From assembly GCA_902489595.1 (NCBI GenBank), contig CABUAS010000045.1, positions 1-14,775 on the forward strand: a stretch of 14,775 bases of DNA, read 5' to 3'. The stretch comes from an uncultured Oscillospiraceae bacterium. Its GTDB lineage: Bacteria; Bacillota; Clostridia; Oscillospirales; Acutalibacteraceae. Both the position numbers and the translations under genes were made by a program. The number at the start of each line of letters is the position of its first letter. Within the stretch, counting starts at the first letter, position 1. The notes under the pieces are model-generated. The model did no database searches. It was not told the origin of the DNA and saw only the letters and a list, made by a program, of their open reading frames with translations. This document shows positions 1 to 6,554 of this stretch, piece by piece.

Positions 1-21
1 TAATAAAAGTTAGAAAACTTA

Positions 22-801
22 ATGAAAAAATTAAGTAAATTAACTGCCATATTATTGGCGTTTGTATTGTGTTTATCAACAATGTCTGCTTTTGCAGGTG
101 AAAATTCTGTTGATAATGAACTTTTAAGCCGTGGCTATCCGCAAGCATTAATTGATGAAATGCTTGAAGAAGAAAAATATGATTTAATTAATGATGATTG
201 TTTTTACGAAGGTGCAGTCGTATATAATTATGATGAAAACGGAGATTTGATTTCAATTAAATCTTTTGATGAAAACTCAATTACTCCTTACGGACAAATT
301 AAAACTTCACATCTTAAATTAACATTTACAATAAGTAAAAGTAATTATAATACTGTTGTTACATTTAATTATGATTGGAAAACACTTCCAGCTAATCGTT
401 ATCAAGACCCTATTTGTATTGCTTGGGATTCTGATGTTTTTTCGATGTAATCGGGTAGTTTCAGGAAAGTTGATAAGTATATTGCTGCTTATTTGGACGG
501 TTCCAACGGCGCTTATACGGGAACACATTCTGATCAAACTGCATATGCAAATGCAGATAAAAATTATGTTACGTGGTATGCTGATTTGAAAGGCTACACT
601 AATTCTGTAATTGGATTGCTTGGATATGGTAAATTTACCCTTGTTCCGAAAATTAGAGGTAAATCAACACAAATTTTTGGTCATTATGTACACGCAAAGA
701 CATCATTCAGTTTATCTTTATCATATGGTATAGGTGGCTTTTCTATATCAGGTGTTTCTACTTATGATGAACTTGGAACAGATAAAACTATTACCAGTTA
801 A
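22..801 (+). pseudogene. Secreted protein of unknown function, interrupted by an in-frame TAA
   Basis: The frame opens with a clear signal peptide: Lys-rich start, hydrophobic core at residues 8-20, and an A-F-A cleavage site near residue 25. It runs 142 codons to a TAA at 448-450. The very same frame then continues open for another 116 codons (from SGSFRKVDKY) to a TAA at 799-801, so one ancestral gene of about 259 residues is split by a single stop with no frame change. The second half is rich in Gly, Ser, Tyr and aromatic residues in alternating beta-strand patterns (YVTWYADLKGY, FSLSLSYGIGGFSISG). The protein resembles short secreted hypothetical proteins of Bacilli and Clostridia known only as uncharacterised; that recollection is not verified. 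No good ribosome binding site is visible in the 21 bases before the ATG. The break could be a true nonsense mutation, a sequencing error, or read-through. If translated to the first stop, it gives a secreted 142-residue fragment. Confidence 0.7.
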
Positions 802-816
802 ATATTTATTAAGTAA

Positions 817-862
817 GGATGAAAATCTTTGCTTAAATTGGTGGATTTTCATCCGATTTTTT
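817..862 (+). terminator. Hairpin terminator after the interrupted secreted-protein gene
   Basis: A perfect 11-bp inverted repeat (GGATGAAAATC at 817-827 and GATTTTCATCC at 844-854) encloses a 16-base loop and is followed by a T-run at 857-862. It sits 16 bases after the final stop of the secreted-protein gene. It also lies only about 10 bases before the ribosome binding site of the next small gene, so it could act as an attenuator for that gene. The stem is AT-rich and the loop is long, so strength is uncertain. Confidence 0.65.
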
Positions 863-883
863 CTAAGAAATGGAGTAATGATA

Positions 884-1045
884 ATGGATAATAACGAATA
901 TAATGAGATTATTGAAGAACTGAAAAAAGTAAATGAAACGCTCATTCAGTTAAATATCAAATTTTATAAAACAAATAAATTTTTGATTGTTACGATTGTT
1001 TTATTAGTAATTATTATTGGCTTAAAATTTTATTTGTGTGCCTGA
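884..1045 (+). CDS. Small membrane protein, 53 aa, unknown function
   Basis: This encodes 53 residues. Residues 2-25 are strongly acidic and polar with a heptad-like spacing of Ile/Leu (NEIIEELKKVNETLIQL), suggesting a short coiled coil. Residues 33-51 form one hydrophobic membrane-spanning helix. The ATG at 884 was chosen because a GGAG at 872-875 lies 8 bases upstream; the in-frame ATG at 878 would be only 2 bases from it. The layout (coiled coil then one membrane helix) is like that of many small phage or bacteriocin-associated proteins such as XhlA-like proteins, but no family is recognised. It lies between a hairpin and another tiny membrane-protein gene, in the same direction. Confidence 0.6.
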   Translation: MDNNEYNEIIEELKKVNETLIQLNIKFYKTNKFLIVTIVLLVIIIGLKFYLCA

Positions 1046-1087
1046 TTTTCTAACATTACTTAGTAATTTAAACAGGGGATTGAGTTT

Positions 1088-1285
1088 ATGAGTATTCTTA
1101 TTTTTATTGTTGTTACTTTATTGGCAGATTTCTTTTTGAATAATGATAGTGGATCATTTTGCATAGTAATCGGTCTTGGTTCAGCAATCTGGTTCTGTCT
1201 TACACACGATAAATGGGTAGCAATTATTGATGGTGTTCGTGAAGGGATTCATGGAAGTTCAAACGTGAATAATAAAACTGATTAA
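1088..1285 (+). CDS. Small membrane protein, 65 aa, unknown function
   Basis: This encodes 65 residues with two hydrophobic segments, about residues 2-17 and 24-38, separated by a short acidic loop (NNDSGS). A polar tail ending in NNKTD follows. An AGGGG at 1074-1078 lies 9 bases before the ATG, a good ribosome binding site. It follows the 53-residue gene by 42 bases in the same direction and probably shares its transcript. Its stop codon is one base from the stop of the convergent oxidoreductase gene, and no terminator is visible between them. No family is recognised. Small size and membrane character would fit an immunity or accessory protein for the secreted protein upstream, but that is speculation. 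Confidence 0.6.
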   Translation: MSILIFIVVTLLADFFLNNDSGSFCIVIGLGSAIWFCLTHDKWVAIIDGVREGIHGSSNVNNKTD

Positions 1286-1286
1286 A

Positions 1287-2582
1287 TTAAATAATTTCCT
1301 TATTGGCGGGGTTGTTTAAAACCTCGCCTTTTTCATTAAAGCGTGAGCCGTGGCAGGCGCAGTCCCAGCTGTGCTCTGCCTCGTTCCATTTCAGTGCACA
1401 GCCAAGGTGTGAGCATCTTTTCGGTGTTATGCTCAGTAAGTTAGCGACCGTTTCAATTCCGTTGATAAATAATTGCGGTCTTAAAATACTGCGTGAGGGT
1501 GTAAAAACACTTTCAAATTCATTCTGCTCATCGCATACCATATCAGACATCATCATTGCAGAAAGCATTGCACCCGTCATACCCCATTTGTTAAAGCCTG
1601 TTGCCGTGTACCAGTTTGTTTTGCTCTTTGAGTATCTGCCGATATAGCAGCAGTCGTCAAGGCTCATACAGTCCTGTGCCGCCCAGTGATAGACTTCTTT
1701 GCTTTCGGGGAAGTTATGATTTGCAAAATCCCTCAGTTCTTTCCAACAGCCGCCCTGTTTGCCTGTTCTGTGACCGCCTCCGCCGATAAGCAGTAAATCC
1801 TTGTAATTTCTGAAAGACATTCCTTTGTGATTTTCGTCAACATACATTCCGTTTACATCTTTGCCGTTTTCAACCGCAATAACGTAAGAACGATGCTGAT
1901 ATAATTTGAGCGGATAGCCGCCGTGATTATCCTTAAACGGAAAATGTGTGGCAAAAACGATTGCCTTGGCGTGAATATTTCCTCTCGGTGTTTCGGCAGT
2001 GTTGTCTTTAACATCATCAACGAATGTGTTTTCGTAAATATTCAGTCCCTCACAGATTTGTGAAAGGAATTTCAAAGGGTGAAATTGCATTTGATTTTTA
2101 AATCTGACTGCACCGACCGTTGCAAAAGGCAGCTCGGTGCTTTCGCAAATATCGGTGTAATATCCGATTTTTTCTAAAGCCTTTATCTCGTTTTCAAGCT
2201 TTTGCCTGTCGTTCAGTGAATAGACATAGTTGTCTTTTACTTCACTGTCACACTTGGTTGTTTTGAATAATTCTTCGTATTTACTAAATGCGTTTTGGTT
2301 TGCTTTTAAATATGCAGCTGCCGTCTCTGTGCCGAAATTTTTAATAAGCTTGCTGTAAACAAGCCCGTGCTGAACGGTAATTTTTGCTGTTGTGTTTTCG
2401 GTTGTACTGCTGCACAACCTGCCTTTTTCGACAAGAATACAGTCAACGCCTTTCTGATGCAGAAAATATGCGGTCAGTATGCCTGTTATGCCTGCGCCGA
2501 TGATAAGTACATCGGTGCTTTTTTCACCCTCTAAGGTTGGGAATTCAGGCATTCTGCACGTTGCTTTCCATAATGATTCCAT
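1287..2582 (-). CDS. FAD-dependent oxidoreductase with C-terminal Rieske [2Fe-2S] domain
   Basis: A 431-residue protein. Near the N terminus is a Rossmann dinucleotide-binding motif (VLIIGAGITGILTAYFL, residues about 26-42, GxGxxG), ending its second strand in VEKG. This is typical of the DAO family of FAD amine/amino-acid oxidases. A second glycine cluster (LLLIGGGGHRTG) and the ATGFNKWGMTGAMLSA segment fit the FAD-binding C-terminal part of that fold. The last 42 residues are a Rieske domain: C390-S-H392-L-G-C395 and C408-A-C410-H411 supply the Cys2His2 iron-sulfur ligands, with C395 and C410 placed as the usual disulfide pair. The domain order matches Bacillus subtilis YhfW-type proteins, though the tail here is short. 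The substrate is unknown. The ATG at 2582 is preferred because GGAAG at 2595-2591 is 8 bases away; an in-frame GTG at 2591 overlaps that site. The gene is divergent from araB. Confidence 0.85.
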   Translation of the reverse strand: MESLWKATCRMPEFPTLEGEKSTDVLIIGAGITGILTAYFLHQKGVDCILVEKGRLCSSTTENTTAKITVQHGLVYSKLIKNFGTETAAAYLKANQNAFSKYEELFKTTKCDSEVKDNYVYSLNDRQKLENEIKALEKIGYYTDICESTELPFATVGAVRFKNQMQFHPLKFLSQICEGLNIYENTFVDDVKDNTAETPRGNIHAKAIVFATHFPFKDNHGGYPLKLYQHRSYVIAVENGKDVNGMYVDENHKGMSFRNYKDLLLIGGGGHRTGKQGGCWKELRDFANHNFPESKEVYHWAAQDCMSLDDCCYIGRYSKSKTNWYTATGFNKWGMTGAMLSAMMMSDMVCDEQNEFESVFTPSRSILRPQLFINGIETVANLLSITPKRCSHLGCALKWNEAEHSWDCACHGSRFNEKGEVLNNPANKEII

Positions 2583-2651
2583 TTTGTTCACTTCCGTTTT
2601 GATATGTTAATATTTTTCGTGTGAAAAACATATTTTATTCTCAATTATTTA

Positions 2652-2680
2652 TTGAAAAAACTAATTTTATATTGTAAAAT
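2652..2680 (+). promoter_or_regulatory. Predicted sigma-A promoter of the araBAD operon
   Basis: A TTGAAA -35 box at 2652-2657 and a TAAAAT -10 box at 2675-2680 are separated by exactly 17 bases. Transcription would start near 2687, leaving a short leader before araB. Two short inverted repeats overlay it: TCAAT-5-ATTGA (2641-2655, touching the -35) and ATTTTA-5-TAAAAT (2664-2680, covering the -10). They could be operator half-sites but the region is so AT-rich that chance is likely. No AraR-type or catabolite-repression (cre) operator was recognised. Confidence 0.6.
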
Positions 2681-2708
2681 AAATTGAATATACTTTTCAG
2701 GTGATTAG

Positions 2709-4286
2709 ATGAAAAATTATGTGCTCACAGGCAAAGAAATTCTCGGCATTGAATTCGGCTCAACACGAATTAAAGCAGTGCTGATTGATGAAAACAATAA
2801 CCTGCTTTCAACGGGCAGCCATACGTGGGAAAATAAGTTTGAAAACGGCGTGTGGACCTATGATATGGCAGATGTTATCAGCGGTATGCAAAGCGCTTAT
2901 AAAAGCCTTAACGAGGCTGTAAAACGTGATTTCGGCAGTGAAATTGAAAGCCTTTCCGCTCTTGGCATTTCGGCTATGATGCACGGTTATCTTCCTTTTG
3001 ATAAAAACGGAAAACAGCTGGCGGAATTCCGCACATGGCGAAATACAATGACAGCGGAGGCTTCTGCACTGCTTACGGGTCTGTTTAATTTCAACATTCC
3101 CCAAAGATGGAGCATTTCTCATCTTTATCAGGCAATTTTGAACGGCGAGGAGCATACAAAGGATATTGCCTTTTTAACAACGCTTGCGGGTTATGTTCAT
3201 TATCTGTTTTCGGGTGTAAAGGCAGTCGGTGTCGGCGAGGCGTCGGGAATGTTCCCGATAGACAGTGAAACAAACGATTATAACTCTGAAATGCTTGAAA
3301 AGTTTTCTGCACTTGATAATGTAAAAAAATTCAGTTGGTATATTAAAGATATTCTGCCGAGGGTGCTTGTTGCAGGCGAAAATGCAGGCTCTTTAACCGA
3401 AAACGGTGCAAGGCTGATTGACCCGAGCGGCAAACTGAAAGCAGGCGCAGTTATGTGTCCGCCCGAGGGCGATGCAGGCACGGGAATGACTGCCACAAAC
3501 AGTATTGCAGTTAAAACGGGCAATGTTTCGGCAGGCACCTCTATTTTTTCAATGGTTGTGCTCGAAAATCAGCTTTCAAGGGTTTATGAAGAAATTGATA
3601 TGGTAACTACACCGACGGGCAAGCCTGTCGCAATGGTGCACTGTAATAACTGCTGTACAGACCTTGATTACTGGGTTAATGTTTTCTTTGAGTTTGCTCA
3701 GAGCGCAGGCAGTAATTTGACGAAACCGCAGATTTATGATTTGCTTTATAACAAGGCGCTTGAGGGCAGCGCTGATGCAGGCGGACTTGTTTCTTATAAT
3801 TATTTTTCGGGCGAGCCTGTTTCGCATACAGAAGACGGCAGACCGCTTTTTGTCAGAACACAGGGGGCGGATTTCAGCCTAGCGAACTTTATGAGAGCAC
3901 AGATTTATTCAACCTTTGCAACTCTGAAAATAGGTATGGAAATTCTTGAAAACGAAAATGTTAAAATCGACTGCTTGATGGGTCACGGCGGATTGTTTAA
4001 GACAAAGTATGTTGGTCAAAAACTTTTGGCAGGCGCTCTTAATTGTCCCGTTTCTGTTATGGAAACGGCTGGCGAGGGAGGAGCATGGGGCATTGCAGTT
4101 CTTGCAAATTATTCAAGAGATACTAAGGCGCTTACCCTTGATGATTATTTGAATAATTATGTGTTTTCATCGTGTAAAAGCACAGTCGAAGTGCCCGATG
4201 AAAGTGATACAATCGGTTTTAATGAGTTTATGAAATTGTATAAAAAAGGTCTTGCTGTTGAAAAATCGGCAGGGCAGAGCATATAG
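2709..4286 (+). CDS. araB: L-ribulokinase (FGGY carbohydrate kinase family)
   Basis: A 525-residue cytoplasmic sugar kinase of the FGGY family. The N-terminal phosphate-binding loop is GIEFGSTRIKAVLID (13-27). The middle has PPEGDAGTGM, where D255 is the candidate catalytic base, followed by GNVSAGTSIFS. The C-terminal ATPase lobe carries GHGGLFKT (425-432) and GEGGAWGIA (455-463). FGGY kinases phosphorylate many sugars; L-ribulose as the substrate is inferred from the immediately following arabinose isomerase and ribulose-phosphate epimerase genes. It belongs to a lineage rather different from the E. coli AraB (about 566 residues), as is common in Clostridia. Start: ATG preceded by AGGTGA at 2699-2704. 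The stop codon overlaps the ribosome binding site of araA, so translation is probably linked. Confidence 0.88.
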   Translation: MKNYVLTGKEILGIEFGSTRIKAVLIDENNNLLSTGSHTWENKFENGVWTYDMADVISGMQSAYKSLNEAVKRDFGSEIESLSALGISAMMHGYLPFDKNGKQLAEFRTWRNTMTAEASALLTGLFNFNIPQRWSISHLYQAILNGEEHTKDIAFLTTLAGYVHYLFSGVKAVGVGEASGMFPIDSETNDYNSEMLEKFSALDNVKKFSWYIKDILPRVLVAGENAGSLTENGARLIDPSGKLKAGAVMCPPEGDAGTGMTATNSIAVKTGNVSAGTSIFSMVVLENQLSRVYEEIDMVTTPTGKPVAMVHCNNCCTDLDYWVNVFFEFAQSAGSNLTKPQIYDLLYNKALEGSADAGGLVSYNYFSGEPVSHTEDGRPLFVRTQGADFSLANFMRAQIYSTFATLKIGMEILENENVKIDCLMGHGGLFKTKYVGQKLLAGALNCPVSVMETAGEGGAWGIAVLANYSRDTKALTLDDYLNNYVFSSCKSTVEVPDESDTIGFNEFMKLYKKGLAVEKSAGQSI

Positions 4287-4298
4287 GAGGTTGTTAAA

Positions 4299-5771
4299 AT
4301 GGCAATTAAGGATTATGAATTCTGGTTTGTTGTAGGAACACAGTTCCTTTACGGCGAAGATATTTTTGAAACAATTAACAGCCACGCAAAGGAAATGTGT
4401 GCAGAATGGAGCGAAAAACTCCCTTGCAGAGTTGTATTTAAACCCTGCGTTAAAACATCGGCTGAAATTCTTGATGTTATGCAGCAGGCAAATTCCGACA
4501 GTAAATGCGCAGGCGTTATTACGTGGATGCACACATTTTCACCGTCAAAAGCGTGGATTGCAGGCTTTAATAATCTGAAAAAGCCTTATCTTCACGTGAA
4601 TACACAATATAACAGAGATATTCCGTGGAATGACATTGATATGGATTTTATGAATCTTAATCAGTCTGCGCATGGTGACAGGGAGCACGGTTATATTGCC
4701 GCCCGTATGCGTCTTAAACGAAAGGTTATAGCAGGCTACTGGAAAGATGAAATTTTTCAGAATAAAATGGAGTGCTGGATGCGTGCCGCAGTCGGTGCAA
4801 TGGAATCAAGAAAACTGCGTGTCCTCCGTATTTCCGATAATATGCGTAATGTTGCAGTAACAGACGGTGATAAAATCGAGGCTCAGATTAAACTTGGCTG
4901 GCAGGTAGACCACTACGGCGTCGGTGATATAATCAGAGAGGTTGAGGCAGTTACTGAGGAAGAAATTGATGCTCAGATGGCTGAGTATGAAAAACTTTAC
5001 GAAATGGATACCGATAATATTGATGCAGTCCGCTATCAGGCAAGAGAAGAAATCGCACTTAAAAAGTTCCTTGAAAGAGGTAATTTCGGCGCGTTCCATA
5101 CTAATTTTGAGGATTTGCAGCAGCTTCGTCAGCTCCCGGGTCTCGCCGCACAGGATTTAATGCGTCAGGGTTACGGCTTCGGCGCTGAGGGTGACTGGAA
5201 GGTTGCCGCTATGCTTCGTGTTATGAAATCTATGGCAGACGGACTTGACGGCGGTACTGTGTTTATGGAGGATTACACCTACCATTTTGAGCCGGGTAAT
5301 GAAATGCTGCTCGGTTCACATATGCTTGAGGTTTGTCCTACCTGTGCAGCAAATAAGCCTAAAATTCAGGTTCATCCGCTCGGAATAGGTGACAGGGAAG
5401 ACCCTGCAAGACTTGTTTTCAAGGCTCAGACAGGCAAAGGTATTGTTGTGATTCTTGTTGATATGGGCGACAGGCTTCGTATGATCTGCAACGATGTTGA
5501 ATGTAAGGAGCAGGTAAACGATATGCCGAAACTTCCTGTAGCAGGTGTTTTATGGAAGCCGCTTCCGTGTCTTCAGACTTCAGCCGAGGCGTGGATTTAT
5601 GCAGGCGGTGCACATCACAGTGTGCTTTCATACAGCTTAACAGCTGATAATATGCGTGATTTTGCGGAAATTATGGGTATTGAATTTATTCATATCAATG
5701 AAAATACAGAAATAAACGAATTCAGAAAAGAACTGTTTTATAACGATGTCGCTTATAAGCTTGGTTTTTAA
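4299..5771 (+). CDS. araA: L-arabinose isomerase
   Basis: A 490-residue enzyme, close to the roughly 500 residues usual for the family, that converts L-arabinose to L-ribulose in the cytoplasm with a divalent metal (usually Mn2+). The metal and catalytic residues known from E. coli AraA are all recognisable: E297 in FGAEGDWK, E324 in FMEDYTYHF, H341 in GSHMLEVCP and H440 in GGAHHS. The N terminus (EFWFVVGTQFLYGED) is also typical of the family. An AGGAGG at 4285-4290, overlapping the araB stop, lies 8 bases before the ATG. It is the second gene of araB-araA-araD and is followed 14 bases later by araD. No frameshift or missing motif is seen. Confidence 0.97.
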   Translation: MAIKDYEFWFVVGTQFLYGEDIFETINSHAKEMCAEWSEKLPCRVVFKPCVKTSAEILDVMQQANSDSKCAGVITWMHTFSPSKAWIAGFNNLKKPYLHVNTQYNRDIPWNDIDMDFMNLNQSAHGDREHGYIAARMRLKRKVIAGYWKDEIFQNKMECWMRAAVGAMESRKLRVLRISDNMRNVAVTDGDKIEAQIKLGWQVDHYGVGDIIREVEAVTEEEIDAQMAEYEKLYEMDTDNIDAVRYQAREEIALKKFLERGNFGAFHTNFEDLQQLRQLPGLAAQDLMRQGYGFGAEGDWKVAAMLRVMKSMADGLDGGTVFMEDYTYHFEPGNEMLLGSHMLEVCPTCAANKPKIQVHPLGIGDREDPARLVFKAQTGKGIVVILVDMGDRLRMICNDVECKEQVNDMPKLPVAGVLWKPLPCLQTSAEAWIYAGGAHHSVLSYSLTADNMRDFAEIMGIEFIHINENTEINEFRKELFYNDVAYKLGF

Positions 5772-5785
5772 CGGGAGTATCAATT

Positions 5786-6496
5786 ATGCTTGAAGAATTA
5801 AAACAAAAAGTTTTTGAGGCAAATTTGCAGTTGGTCAGTTATGGTCTTGTTGTGCTTACATGGGGCAATGTTTCCGGTATTGACAGGCAAAAGGGCTTGT
5901 TTGTAATCAAACCGTCAGGTGTCCCGTATGAAAAAATGACTGCCGATGATATGGTTGTTATGGATTTAAACGGCAATAAGGTTGAGGGAAAACTTAATCC
6001 GTCCTCCGATACACCAACCCACCTTGAACTTTACAGAAATTTTGAAAATATAGGCGGAATTGTTCATACACATTCAAGCTGGGCGTGTTCATGGGCACAG
6101 GCAGGCAGGGATATACCTGCTTACGGCACAACACACGCTGATTTTGCAAACGGCGCTGTACCGTGTGCAAGAGGGCTTACCGAAGAAGAAGTGAATGGTG
6201 AATATGAACTTAACACAGGCAAAGTTATTGCTGAAGAATTCAGCAATAGAGGCATTAAACCCGAAGAATGTCCCGCTGTTCTTGTTCACAGGCACGGTCC
6301 GTTTACGTGGGGCAAAGACCCCTTTAAAGCAGTTGAAAACGCCTTAATACTTGAAGAAGCTGCAAAGATGGCGTCGAGAACTGAGCGTGTTGCCGCTTTC
6401 GATGATAACTCAAATATAGGCATTGAACAGTATCTTCTTGATAAGCATTATCAAAGAAAACACGGAAAAAATGCTTATTATGGACAAGGGAATTAA
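5786..6496 (+). CDS. araD: L-ribulose-5-phosphate 4-epimerase
   Basis: A 236-residue class II aldolase-fold enzyme that turns L-ribulose 5-phosphate into D-xylulose 5-phosphate, which enters the pentose phosphate pathway. Phosphate-binding and substrate motifs GNVSG (27-31), KPSG (42-45) and SSDTPTH (73-79) are present. The zinc ligands align one position off those of E. coli AraD: D75, H94 and H96 in the HTHS motif, and H170 in VHRHGPF. HADF (117-120) and the C-terminal RKHGKNAYYGQ match the epimerase rather than fuculose aldolase relatives. A GGGAG at 5773-5777 is 8 bases before the ATG. It is the third and last ara gene; no terminator follows before the VanW-protein gene 58 bases on, so some read-through into it is possible. 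Confidence 0.96.
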   Translation: MLEELKQKVFEANLQLVSYGLVVLTWGNVSGIDRQKGLFVIKPSGVPYEKMTADDMVVMDLNGNKVEGKLNPSSDTPTHLELYRNFENIGGIVHTHSSWACSWAQAGRDIPAYGTTHADFANGAVPCARGLTEEEVNGEYELNTGKVIAEEFSNRGIKPEECPAVLVHRHGPFTWGKDPFKAVENALILEEAAKMASRTERVAAFDDNSNIGIEQYLLDKHYQRKHGKNAYYGQGN

Positions 6497-6554
6497 TTTG
6501 TGTTATTCTACATATTATTAATAGATTATATTTTACGTAGGAATGAGGATTGAA

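Noticed and set aside
22..801. General reassignment of TAA as a sense codon
   Set aside because: araA, metK, the VanW-protein gene and others end properly on TAA at the expected family C termini, so only this one codon is anomalous.
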